From Magnetospirillum sp. (GTDB taxonomy: Bacteria > Pseudomonadota > Alphaproteobacteria > Rhodospirillales > Magnetospirillaceae): DNA of 64,000 nt. Location of the stretch: assembly GCA_024707145.1 (NCBI GenBank), contig JANQAI010000011.1, forward strand, positions 62,001 through 126,000, written 5' to 3'. Positions 16,905 through 24,679 of this stretch are shown piece after piece. Below the pieces are notes generated by a model, which was not told where the DNA came from, searched no databases, and was given only the letters and a program-made list of their open reading frames with translations. Within the stretch, counting starts at the first letter, position 1. Each line of letters begins with the position of its first letter. A program made the position numbers and the translations under genes.

Positions 16905-18143
16905 TCAAGAACGGTCGAGTGCCGCCTTGATCCGCCCCGACACCGCATCCGCCGCCGACACCAGCGCCCGGTCGGGCACATGGGCATAGCGCGCCGTCAC
17001 CCCTGGCACCGAGTGTCCAAGCAGGCCGGCGATGGTCAATTCCGAATAGCCCATTTCCGCCGCCGTCGCCGCGAAGGTGTGGCGCAGGGTGTGGATGGTG
17101 ACGCCTTGAAGTTCGGCCGTCTTGCAGACCCGTGCGAGTACCTTCGCCATGCCGACGAAATGTTCCGCATCGCGGTCGGAGGGGAAGACGAACGAGCATT
17201 CTTCGTTGCGCGTTAGGGCGGCGAGGTGGTCGAGGGCCGAAATGCCCACCGGGCGCATTTGCGGTCCCGATTTGGTGTCCGTAAACCTGACGCAGCCGGT
17301 CCGGGCGTCCACCTCGTCCCAGTGCAGTTTGAGCACCTCCATCTTGCGGCAGCCGGACAGCAGGGCGAAGCGGATGGCGGCGAGGCCGGTGGCGTTCTCG
17401 CCCTCGGCGGCGGCCACCCGCATGGTCTGGCCCAGCTTCGTCAGTTCCTCGGGGCTGAGGAAGCGCTGGCGCTTGCCGTCGGCGAATTTCTGGATGCCGC
17501 GCGCCGGGTTGGCGTCGATGATCTTGCGCCGCTTGGCGAATTCCAGGATGGCGCCGAACATGGCGATGACGCGGGCGGCGGCGCCTTTGCCGCCTCTGAT
17601 CCTGCCGCCGCGCCCCTTCTTCTCTTCCTTCGGCTTGGTCTTGCCGGCGGCGACATCGGCCTGGAACCGCTCGATGTCCTGCAAGGTCAGGCTCGCCACA
17701 GCGCGGGAACCGAGAAGCGGCTTGACGTGGCATTCGATGCGGCCCCGGTCGGTGGTCTGGGTGCTTGCCTTCTTGGTTTTCCCGCGCCGGCCCGCAACCT
17801 CGCCCGCCTCGACGGCGGCAAGGTATAGGTCGCACAACTCTCTGACCGTGATGGCCTTGCGCGCCGCTTTGCGTTCTGCCGACGGGTCGGCGCCCTTGGC
17901 GGCCTCGCCCAGCTTGTCGCGGGCGGTGGCGCGGGCCTCCTCGGGGGTAAGCGTGCCGACCTTGGCAAAGGCAAGCCGGCGGGTCTGCCCGTGGGCAGTG
18001 CGGTACTGGATCAGGTAGCTGGCCGCGCCGGACGGCTTCACCCGGATGCCGAAGCCGGTCAATTCGCTGTCCCACACGAACAGGTCCTTGCCGGCGGGAT
18101 CGGGTTTCAAACCATCGACAAGACGCTTCGTGATCTTGCTCAT
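16905..18143 (-). CDS. Tyrosine recombinase/integrase (island integrase 2)
   Basis: P4-type integrase of 412 aa. It has an N-terminal DUF4102-like domain (MSKITKRLVDGLKPDPAGKD...GFGIRV), a SAM-like core-binding domain, then the catalytic set Arg-266 (SGCRKMEVL), His-351 and Arg-354 (HTLR), His-377 (LLGH) and Tyr-386 (ARYAH). All catalytic positions are intact. The start at 18143 gives the family N-terminus; the open frame extends further upstream without homology. It lies about 210 bp from att copy 2 (18354), so it is the likely integrase of the 15.4-kb island to its left. Confidence 0.95.
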   Translation of the reverse strand: MSKITKRLVDGLKPDPAGKDLFVWDSELTGFGIRVKPSGAASYLIQYRTAHGQTRRLAFAKVGTLTPEEARATARDKLGEAAKGADPSAERKAARKAITVRELCDLYLAAVEAGEVAGRRGKTKKASTQTTDRGRIECHVKPLLGSRAVASLTLQDIERFQADVAAGKTKPKEEKKGRGGRIRGGKGAAARVIAMFGAILEFAKRRKIIDANPARGIQKFADGKRQRFLSPEELTKLGQTMRVAAAEGENATGLAAIRFALLSGCRKMEVLKLHWDEVDARTGCVRFTDTKSGPQMRPVGISALDHLAALTRNEECSFVFPSDRDAEHFVGMAKVLARVCKTAELQGVTIHTLRHTFAATAAEMGYSELTIAGLLGHSVPGVTARYAHVPDRALVSAADAVSGRIKAALDRS

Positions 18144-18353
18144 CGCCTGGGTTTTCCATGGGGAACCGCCAGTTCCGCTTCCCCGGACCGGCTTCCGGGG
18201 GCCGGGGAAGCGCGGGGGAAGCGCACGGCGGGAAACCGGAAGGCGCACGGGAAACGCTCATCTCGCCGAGGTAATTTGGCGGGCCACGGAATTTAAGGGG
18301 TTTTCAATGGCGACCCATCAGCGGTAAGCCCAGGAAATAAAGCTATACCCTCT

Positions 18354-18398
18354 TTGGTAAGGGTAAGGTCGATGGTTCGATTCCATTCGGCAGCACCA
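18354..18398 (+). repeat. tRNA-Thr(GGT) 3'-half, island attachment site copy 2
   Basis: Identical over 45 nt to 2887-2931. It marks the right end of the 15.4-kb island carrying the restriction-modification cluster and the left end of a 1.5-kb segment ending at copy 3. The 5' half of the tRNA is absent. Confidence 0.88.
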
Positions 18399-18422
18399 TT
18401 TTTCCCGCGAATGCGGGACGTC

Positions 18423-18455
18423 GAGAAGCCCGCGCCGCAAGGCCGCGGGCTTCTC
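18423..18455 (+). terminator. Hairpin downstream of att copy 2
   Basis: GAGAAGCCCGCG pairs with CGCGGGCTTCTC. The same hairpin follows att copy 3 almost unchanged, so the duplicated unit includes the tRNA tail and its terminator. Confidence 0.65.
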
Positions 18456-18710
18456 CGTTTCCGGGGAAGCGCGGGGGGAAAGTGTCCTTCGGCCATACGC
18501 GCGGCATGCCAGATGATCGGCGCGAAAAGGTGCGTTCCTTTCCCATCGGGGAGGGGAAGGGGGAATCACGGGCGATCCCTGCGAGCAAGATCCGGAATGC
18601 GAAGGCCCTTTATCCAGGTTAGGCCATGTTTTGTAGAAATAGGCCTAACTGGGGGCGTTGACGTGTTAGGCCCATATTTGAGAAAATGGGCCTAACGTGA
18701 GGAGGCCGCC

Positions 18711-19837
18711 GTGGCGCTGAAGCAGATCGACTTGGCATATCAGACGATGCTGTCCGAGCTGGAACAGCGGTGCCTGGATGCCGAGTTCGACGAAGCCTTC
18801 CCCGAGACCGGCCTGTTCAAGAAGACCACCGTGAAGGGCCTCGGCTACTGGTATTTCCAGGAGCGCATCGAGGGGCGTTACAAGAAGCGCTATGTCGGCC
18901 CCGACAGCGATCCCGAGATCGCCAAGCGGGTGGCGGCGTGGAAGTCCGTCAAGGACGACTACACCGCGCGTCGCCGTCTTGTCTCCACCCTGGTCAACGA
19001 CGCCGGGCTGCCGCGGCCGGACGACATGGCGGGCGATCTGCTCGAGGTCTTGTGGAAGGCGGGGCTGTTCAGGATGCGGGCGGTGCTGGTGGGATCGGTG
19101 GCTTTCGGCTGCTATCCGGGGCTGCTTGGAATCCGCTTGCCCGCGTCGGTCCTGCGGACGGGGGATCTGGATGTCGCCCAGTTCCATTCGATCTCGGTCT
19201 CCATCGACGATTCCCTGCCGCAAATCCTCGACGTGCTGCGCAAGGTCGACGACAGCTTCGCCGAGGTGCCGCATCTGACGGACCCGAGGTGCGCCACCAG
19301 ATTCGTCAGTGCCGGCCGCTTCGCCGTCGAGTTCCTGACGCCGAACACCAGCAAGGACGAGTACCTGGGGCGCCCCGCCGAGATGCCGGCGTTGGGGGCG
19401 CGGCAGCCCAGCCCTTACGTTTTCTGGACTTCCTGATTGCCAATCCGGTGCGGACGGTCGCGCTGCACAAGGGTGGCATCTCGGTGCGTGTGCCGGCACC
19501 GGAACGCTATGCCGTCCACAAACTCATCGTCGCCAGCCGCCGGCGGACCGGGGAGGACACGCAGGTGGGATACGGCGCGGCTACCGCCAACCTCGTGTCC
19601 AAGCGGGACAAGGACGTCCGCCAGGCGAGCCTCCTGGTGGAGGCCTTGGCGCTCAAGCGGCGCCAATACGACCTTGCGGCGGCCTGGACCGAGGCATGGC
19701 GGCGTGGTCCGGCATGGCGCGAGGGATTGAATGCGGGCCGGGCACTGATGGCCCCCGAGCATCGCGACCTGTTGGCAGATGCGGTGCGTCAGGGCTGCCT
19801 GGATCAAAAGGTTGCCCCCGCGGACGTCGGCTTCTGA
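18711..19837 (+). pseudogene. GSU2403-type nucleotidyltransferase-fold protein, frameshifted
   Basis: The first part (18711-19436) contains an N-terminal helical region, then LVGSVAFGCYPGLLG and TGDLDVAQF, a nucleotidyltransferase-like G-S/DxD pattern. It stops early at YVFWTS. The other frame carries on with RFLDFLIANPVRTVALHKGG and APERYAVHKLIVA to 19837. Adding one base at about 19415 (SPLRFLDFLIA) restores a protein of about 375 aa like the GSU2403-fold proteins seen in mobile regions. These resemble minimal nucleotidyltransferase antitoxin/toxin proteins, though the function here is unknown. It is the only gene between att copies 2 and 3. Confidence 0.75.
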
Positions 19838-19916
19838 CACGTCCCTGACGCGCACCTGCGTGCCAGTGCGGAAAATTCCTGTTTTATCAATGGGCTTTTG
19901 GAGACAGCCCTCTCCC

Positions 19917-19961
19917 TTGGCAAGGGCAGGGGCGATGGTTCGATTCCATTCGGCAGCACCA
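19917..19961 (+). repeat. tRNA-Thr(GGT) 3'-half, diverged attachment site copy 3
   Basis: This copy matches copies 1 and 2 at 41 of 45 positions, with all changes in the anticodon-side half, while the T arm and acceptor are identical. The downstream hairpin (19986-20018) is shared with copy 2. It may be the oldest boundary or the original tRNA tail. Confidence 0.75.
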
Positions 19962-19985
19962 TTTTCCCCGCGAATGCGGGACGTC

Positions 19986-20018
19986 GAGAAGCCCGCGCCG
20001 GAAGGCCGCGGGCTTCTC
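19986..20018 (+). terminator. Hairpin downstream of att copy 3
   Basis: GAGAAGCCCGCG pairs with CGCGGGCTTCTC, with one loop change from the hairpin after copy 2. Confidence 0.6.
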
Positions 20019-20167
20019 CGTTTCCGGGGAAGTATGAAGTAAGCATCCGCCGGAAAATTCGGGTAAGCAGGTTCTCCGTCTGAAGGCCGGCTTTCCCGGC
20101 TAGACGCGAGCACTCGTAGCCCTGGATCCGTCTATTGGCACCCACTGGCTACGCCGCGCTATTCCGC

Positions 20168-20884
20168 CTACCCTGGCGCACCTCTGAACGACGACAGCCT
20201 CAACGTCTTTGGGCCGGCTAAGACGCCCAACCGCGTTGATACTTCTTCAGGCTGATGCGGGTCGCCAGCAAGCATGAGGCCGCCCATGGGCAAAATCTCC
20301 CAATAGGTCACATTCCCCTCTCGCACCCCACGGTAAGCGAACCTCCCATGACCAACCGCGGCGCTAACCGTGTCAGCGGTGCGAGAAGCAAACAATGTCG
20401 CGAGCGCCTGCTCCCCGGCGCGACTAAGGCAAATCGGCGCGACATTGTGGTCCAGGGGAACCAAAAGCCTCCAGTGGTGCCAAGTCAACCCTATGGCGAC
20501 ATACCCCGCCCACGCCGTCAGCTTTTCATGGTCGAGGGGGAGCGACATTGACGGCAGAATGACGCCAGCAGGCGTCTTCATCCAGATATCGCGCTTTCCA
20601 GCCGCTAGCGTGCGCCGGAGCTTTGCATTCCTGTCAAGGCGAGGAGGGACCATCGTCACCAAGTCCTCGGCTGCGCTGCGGTGCTGACCACCGAACGGCA
20701 AGAGGGCCGTGAGATAATGTTCGGCGACTGATTTCAGGCGGTTGCACTGAGCGCAGGCTGGAACCTTCGGGAGTCCACCCCTTTCCATCAATGGAAAGAA
20801 CTCGCGCGCGAAAACATGATCGGCGGTAATGGAAAGCCGCTCGCGGCAATAGACGCAGGTCCTGTTCCGGTAGCGCTTGCTCAT
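20168..20884 (-). CDS. HNH-type endonuclease-like protein
   Basis: Protein of 238 aa. The start at 20884 (MSKRYRNRTC) has AGGAAA upstream. The N-terminal part has CVYC, then DHVFAREFFP and CAQCN, the Cys-pair and DH core of HNH nucleases with treble-clef zinc binding. The C-terminal 150 residues are not recognised. Homing, restriction or repair roles are all possible. It lies outside the last att copy in accessory DNA. Confidence 0.7.
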   Translation of the reverse strand: MSKRYRNRTCVYCRERLSITADHVFAREFFPLMERGGLPKVPACAQCNRLKSVAEHYLTALLPFGGQHRSAAEDLVTMVPPRLDRNAKLRRTLAAGKRDIWMKTPAGVILPSMSLPLDHEKLTAWAGYVAIGLTWHHWRLLVPLDHNVAPICLSRAGEQALATLFASRTADTVSAAVGHGRFAYRGVREGNVTYWEILPMGGLMLAGDPHQPEEVSTRLGVLAGPKTLRLSSFRGAPG

Positions 20885-21046
20885 TTTCCTGCCAGCCGCC
20901 TCCTTAGATCGTGCCCCGCTATGGCGGCAGGTCAGGCCACCCTTTTTCCTGCCAAAAATGGGCAAGCGTGCCGTCGCATTGCCGCAACGCGCAGCAATAC
21001 AATAATTGTCAGTTCAGGGTGGGTAGCCCAGGGAAATCAGGTGAGA

Positions 21047-21391
21047 TTATGCGTTGTCGTCTTCCTGACGGCGGGCGGCCAGCGCATTTGCAACCTCGGC
21101 CAGGGTCCGAAGGGCCGGGGTCCTCATCGACAACGCTGCCGCCCCAATTTCCCGCTGAAGTCGCTCATCTTCGGAAGTGGCCTGGGCCAAGGCGCCGTAA
21201 CCTAAAAGAACGTCAGGTGTTGTCCCGAGCACACGGCAAATCCTGATGAAGGTGGCAAAGTCCGGTTCGCGCTTGTCCACCACATAGTTGGCGTACCGCG
21301 ATTGGCTAATGTCCAGCCGTCGGGCCACTTCCGTGTCCGACAACCCCAATTCACGTGCGCGTGCACGAAGCTTTTCGCCGAGACCTTCCAT
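21047..21391 (-). CDS. XRE-family transcriptional regulator
   Basis: Protein of 114 aa with a helix-turn-helix from about residues 8-60 (LRARARELGLSDTEVARRLDISQSRYANYV). A downstream helical tail is probably for dimerisation. It is divergent from another XRE gene at 21554 across an intergenic region with inverted repeats, suggesting it represses both. Confidence 0.88.
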   Translation of the reverse strand: MEGLGEKLRARARELGLSDTEVARRLDISQSRYANYVVDKREPDFATFIRICRVLGTTPDVLLGYGALAQATSEDERLQREIGAAALSMRTPALRTLAEVANALAARRQEDDNA

Positions 21392-21449
21392 TCCGGATTT
21401 GTCTCGTGAACCGGCTGCGCAGGCTAATGACTTGTTGTGTTTGTTTCAA

Positions 21450-21465
21450 CAACGATATGTCGTTG
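21450..21465. promoter_or_regulatory. Inverted repeat between divergent XRE regulators
   Basis: CAACGA and TCGTTG form a perfect 6-bp inverted repeat around TATG. Just upstream lies TTGTT...AACAA dyad sequence. Its place between two divergent helix-turn-helix genes suggests an operator. Confidence 0.45.
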
Positions 21466-21553
21466 ATGGCTTGGAGGGTGCATGATATCTAGGGCTGAAA
21501 GTTCTGCCCTGATACGCAAATCGTGTGCCCCAAGTTCGTGGCTGGAGTTCCTT

Positions 21554-22000
21554 ATGGTAAGGCAGACCGCAAAGCGTAAGGGCCACCGCCGGGTTGCTTC
21601 CCAGGAAGGCCCCGACCCCATCGACATCCACGTCGGGGGGCGGATACGGCTGCGGCGCACCCTGATGGGGCTCAGCCAGGGGCAGCTTGGCGGGGCCATC
21701 GGCCTGACCTTCCAGCAGGTGCAGAAATACGAGCGCGGCGCCAACCGGGTGTCGGCCTCGGTGCTGTACCGGGTCGCCCAGGTGCTCGACGTGCCGGTGT
21801 CGTTCTTCTTCGACGCCTTGCCCGAGGGGATGGGCGCTTGGCCGCCCTCCGGGGCCGATGACGCCTTGGTCCGGCGAGAGAGCCTGGAACTCCTTCGCCA
21901 TTACTACCGTCTAGCGGGCGGCGAGCGGAGGCAGGTCTATGCGTTGGTCAAGGCGATGGCGCGCGCCGCCGGGGATGGGGCCGGGGATGGGGTGGAATGA
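21554..22000 (+). CDS. XRE-family transcriptional regulator
   Basis: Protein of 148 aa with a helix-turn-helix RIRLRRTLMGLSQGQLGGAIGLTFQQVQKYERGANRV followed by LDVPVSFFF, typical of the alphaproteobacterial XRE group with a C-terminal helical tail. GGAG lies before the ATG at 21554; an in-frame ATG at 21482 would add 24 residues without homology. Its stop overlaps the start of the next small gene (ATGA), so it begins a small operon. Confidence 0.88.
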   Translation: MVRQTAKRKGHRRVASQEGPDPIDIHVGGRIRLRRTLMGLSQGQLGGAIGLTFQQVQKYERGANRVSASVLYRVAQVLDVPVSFFFDALPEGMGAWPPSGADDALVRRESLELLRHYYRLAGGERRQVYALVKAMARAAGDGAGDGVE

Positions 22001-22197
22001 TGGAGGGCGCTCCGATCATGCGAGGGCCGGTGGTGTTGCCCCATGCCCTCCGGGGCGTGATCGTGGCCGCGGCACGGGGCAGGAGCAAGGCCGACGTGCT
22101 TGCCCTGGCGGCGGCGATCCGGGCCGTGCTGGAGCACAGCCCGGACCTTGGCGTTGCCCGCGCCTATGAACTGGTGGATCGGCTGTGGGTCCGCTGA
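21997..22197 (+). CDS. Small hypothetical protein
   Basis: Predicted 66 aa, beginning at the ATG that overlaps the XRE stop. It is helical (ADVLALAAAIRAVLEHSPDLGVARAYELVDRLW). Its shape resembles the next gene's product (GVARAYELVDRLW against GEADAFALVWSLW), which suggests a tandem duplication of a short helical protein. Confidence 0.5.
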   Translation: MMEGAPIMRGPVVLPHALRGVIVAAARGRSKADVLALAAAIRAVLEHSPDLGVARAYELVDRLWVR

Positions 22198-22373
22198 TGG
22201 ATCAATGGGAACGTCTGCACCGCATCGTCGATGAGTCGTTCCGCCGCTCGCGGGACGAACGGCAGGACAGCCCCCAGGCCATGATGCGGGCGGTGGGGGC
22301 GGTGCGGGAGGCCGAACCGGGCATGGGCGAGGCCGATGCCTTCGCCCTGGTGTGGTCGCTCTGGCGACCGTGA
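22197..22373 (+). CDS. Small hypothetical protein
   Basis: Predicted 58 aa. The ATG overlaps the previous stop as TGATG. The helical sequence ends GMGEADAFALVWSLWRP, parallel to the end of the preceding protein. Unknown function. Confidence 0.5.
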   Translation: MDQWERLHRIVDESFRRSRDERQDSPQAMMRAVGAVREAEPGMGEADAFALVWSLWRP

Positions 22374-22504
22374 CCATTGCCCCCCCTGCCGCTGGGGTTG
22401 GCCGTGGGCGGCGCGGTGCCGCTCGGGGCAGGCGGCTCCGCGCGGGCGGGGAACATGGCCGGGCGCCTTGGGTTGACCTGTTCTCGGGCAACGGAGGACG
22501 TCCC

Positions 22505-22879
22505 ATGATGGCGGAGACATTGCAGCAGGCCCTTGAGGGCATTTCCTTTCCCTGCGACCGCGCGCGGTTGATCGAGTATGCGCGCCAGTTCAACCTGCCG
22601 CCGCGCGCGCTGGCGGCGCTGGAGGAGATACCCCAACGGCAGTACCGGGATTTGGACGAGGTGTTCACCGTCTTGCCGGCGCGGCCGCTGGAAATGGTGG
22701 GCGGGATGGAGGACATCCAGCGTCAGGCGGTCGAGGAGGCGGGGGAATGGTGGCAGCAGGGATGGCGGATGGGGCTGACCCCGTTGGAACTCACCGTCCA
22801 ATGCCTGCGGGCCGGCGCCGAGACCTGGCCCCAATGGATCCGGCTGGGGCAGCGGTTGTGGTTTCCCTGGATGAAGTAG
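22505..22879 (+). CDS. DUF2795-domain protein
   Basis: Protein of 124 aa, starting at ATGATG with GGAGG about eight bases upstream. Residues 5-55 (LQQALEGISFPCDRARLIEYARQ...IPQRQYRDLDEVF) match the DUF2795 pattern of a helix, a hydrophobic FP, then a helix ending in a tyrosine box. These domains occur in stress-related and accessory proteins of unknown role. The C-terminal part is rich in Trp and hydrophobic residues. It belongs to the small operon headed by the XRE gene at 21554. Confidence 0.7.
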   Translation: MMAETLQQALEGISFPCDRARLIEYARQFNLPPRALAALEEIPQRQYRDLDEVFTVLPARPLEMVGGMEDIQRQAVEEAGEWWQQGWRMGLTPLELTVQCLRAGAETWPQWIRLGQRLWFPWMK

Positions 22880-22883
22880 CGGC

Positions 22884-23099
22884 TCAGCGATCCATCTCGA
22901 TCAGCATCCAGGTGTGGTCCTGGGTGAAACCGGCGACGATGAATTGGGCGTGTTCCAACGACGGCGCGTTGATGACCATGAAGGGGCGGCCGTCCTGGTA
23001 GCACATGTAGTTCCGATAGGGGCTGGGGCGCTTGGCCGAGACGGCGGCAGTGGCGGCGGTGGCGATCTTGGTGGTGGCGGTGCGCAGCATCTGCAACAT
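22884..23099 (-). CDS. Small hypothetical protein
   Basis: Predicted 71 aa from the ATG at 23099, with GAGAGG upstream. An N-terminal Ala/Thr-rich amphipathic stretch is followed by NYMCYQDGRPFMVINAPSLEHAQ. It is convergent with the DUF2795 gene. Unknown function. Confidence 0.55.
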   Translation of the reverse strand: MLQMLRTATTKIATAATAAVSAKRPSPYRNYMCYQDGRPFMVINAPSLEHAQFIVAGFTQDHTWMLIEMDR

Positions 23100-23274
23100 G
23101 ATTACCTCTCCCGGTCCTGCCGCCCCCGGCCCATCTCGGCGGCGGTATGACAAGGAAGGTATGACCTGAAAGTCATATTCCAAGAGGTATCACCTCCGGG
23201 TCATGCCCATTCGCGCGGGGCTTCCCCGATGGGGCGTTTACCAAAGGGCAAGACGGCGCCGGCATGCTGCGGCC

Positions 23275-23604
23275 ATGACCCTGGTGTCCGCCCTTTCCGC
23301 CCTCTACGCCGCTTCCGGGATGGCCGCCTGCGCCTGCTACGGGCCGCAGATCCTGCGGATGGTCCGCCAGGCCGAGGCGCGGCGCGCCATGTCGCTGGCG
23401 GCCTGGGGCGGCTGGCTGGCGGTCAGCCTGGTGGGGCTGGTCTATGCCACGGTGGTGGTAGGCCGGCGGGAGATGATGGTGGTATGCGCCTTCAACGTCC
23501 TCGGCCAGGCGGTCATCGTCTGGCTGGCGGCGGCGCAGCGCTGGCGTGACTGGCGGCACATGAAAATGGCCGGGGCGGGCCCGGCCATCGCGAAAGGGAT
23601 CTGA
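23275..23604 (+). CDS. PQ-loop/SemiSWEET-like small membrane protein
   Basis: Protein of 109 aa from the ATG at 23275, with three hydrophobic segments near residues 7-25, 46-63 and 70-88. The first ends in YGPQILRM, containing the PQ dipeptide typical of PQ-loop (SemiSWEET) half-transporters, which dimerise to move small solutes. Substrate unknown. Confidence 0.65.
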   Translation: MTLVSALSALYAASGMAACACYGPQILRMVRQAEARRAMSLAAWGGWLAVSLVGLVYATVVVGRREMMVVCAFNVLGQAVIVWLAAAQRWRDWRHMKMAGAGPAIAKGI

Positions 23605-23610
23605 GGCGTC

Positions 23611-23781
23611 TCAGCGCCGGCTCATGCGGTTGCGCACGCTGGTCAGCGTATTGCGCAGTTCCGGATGGTGCGGCAGCAGGCGCTCGGCCAGTTCATGGGC
23701 GCGCACCCGGTCGATGGAGCCGGTGGCGAATTCCACTTCCAGCATCTTCGCCAACTGAATCATATCGTCGTAAGTCTTCAT
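23611..23781 (-). CDS. 56-aa hypothetical protein
   Basis: A short open frame of 56 codons beginning MKTYDDMIQLAKMLEVEF, with AGGGG seven bases upstream of the ATG at 23781. The composition is protein-like and helical (RVRAHELAERLLPHHPELRNTL), ending in an Arg-rich tail. It is convergent with the PQ-loop gene. Function unknown. Confidence 0.6.
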   Translation of the reverse strand: MKTYDDMIQLAKMLEVEFATGSIDRVRAHELAERLLPHHPELRNTLTSVRNRMSRR

Positions 23782-23962
23782 GATCGTGCCCCTTCCCGAG
23801 CTGTCCTTGCCCCATAAAAGTCACAAATGGACGGCCGGATGAAAGGAAGCGAACGTATATCCTACCCACGAATGTGGGATTCTTTGTGCCAATGGCGCAA
23901 AGATACTGCCTTGGTATTAGAATGCGGACAATTTTACGAAAATTTCGACCTTCGCCTGCCGA

Positions 23963-24484
23963 TCATTGTTTGGCAATGATATTCAGGTTGGCTTCCAGCC
24001 CCAGGGTAAGCGGGCAGGGGGTGCGCTCCTCGCCATTGACGGTGCAGCGCCCCGGCCAGCCGCCCATGCTCTGCTGGTCGAGCACCAGGAACTGGGCGGT
24101 CTTGCACGAATACAGGCGTTCCGAAGCCTGGCCCGGAGCCAGCGCCCCGGTGGGCACCATCCAGGAGTTCAATTCGCCCTTGTCGCCGTCCAGGGTGTGC
24201 AGCAGGGCGTAGGCCGACACGGTGGCGGGGCCGTCATTGTAGGCGCGGACCACGAAGCGGCAGGCGGCACGGTCGGGGACGCCGGGATACATCACCTGGG
24301 TGATGGTGATCTTCAGGCCTTCGATGCGGTCGGCGATGATGGGCGGCGGCTGCAGGCTGGCGCGCTGGATGGCGATACTGGGCGGCAGCACCTTGGCCTC
24401 CTTGGAGCCCTGCGCGGCATCGGCGGCCGAGGCCCCCGCGACCACGGCCAGGACGGCCAGAACGGTGGTTGAGATGCGCGCCAA
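23963..24484 (-). CDS. Secreted hypothetical protein
   Basis: Protein of 173 aa. The TTG at 24484 is preferred over ATGs further upstream because GGAGG lies six bases before it and it opens a clean signal peptide (ARISTTVLAVLAVVAGASAADA). The mature part has four cysteines (AACRFV, YSCK, GRCTV, TPCPL) that could form two disulfides. Probably periplasmic; no family recognised. Confidence 0.65.
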   Translation of the reverse strand: MARISTTVLAVLAVVAGASAADAAQGSKEAKVLPPSIAIQRASLQPPPIIADRIEGLKITITQVMYPGVPDRAACRFVVRAYNDGPATVSAYALLHTLDGDKGELNSWMVPTGALAPGQASERLYSCKTAQFLVLDQQSMGGWPGRCTVNGEERTPCPLTLGLEANLNIIAKQ

Positions 24485-24679
24485 ACCCGTTCCTCCACCT
24501 GGATGAGGCCATACACGATCGGATAAGCCTCTCACTTTTGGCCGTCCCGGTCCAATGCGGAATAGTGCGAATGTGTATTCGGCTGTCGCATAAGCTGGTT
24601 TCTTTGACAAATATTGATGGACTTTTACTCATTGTCTGGCGAATTGACTCCAATTGGGGCCAAATGTGCCGAGGCTGCT

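Noticed and set aside
16618..18261. A 547-codon minus-strand frame overlapping integrase 2
   Set aside because: Only its last 89 codons (from 16887) look like a gene with its own ribosome binding site; the remainder is a shadow of integrase 2.
18300..18398. A functional tRNA-Thr at att copy 2
   Set aside because: The sequence before the anticodon loop does not form the acceptor 5' strand or D arm, and TACCC before the loop would need a ten-base loop to pair. Only the 3' half is real.
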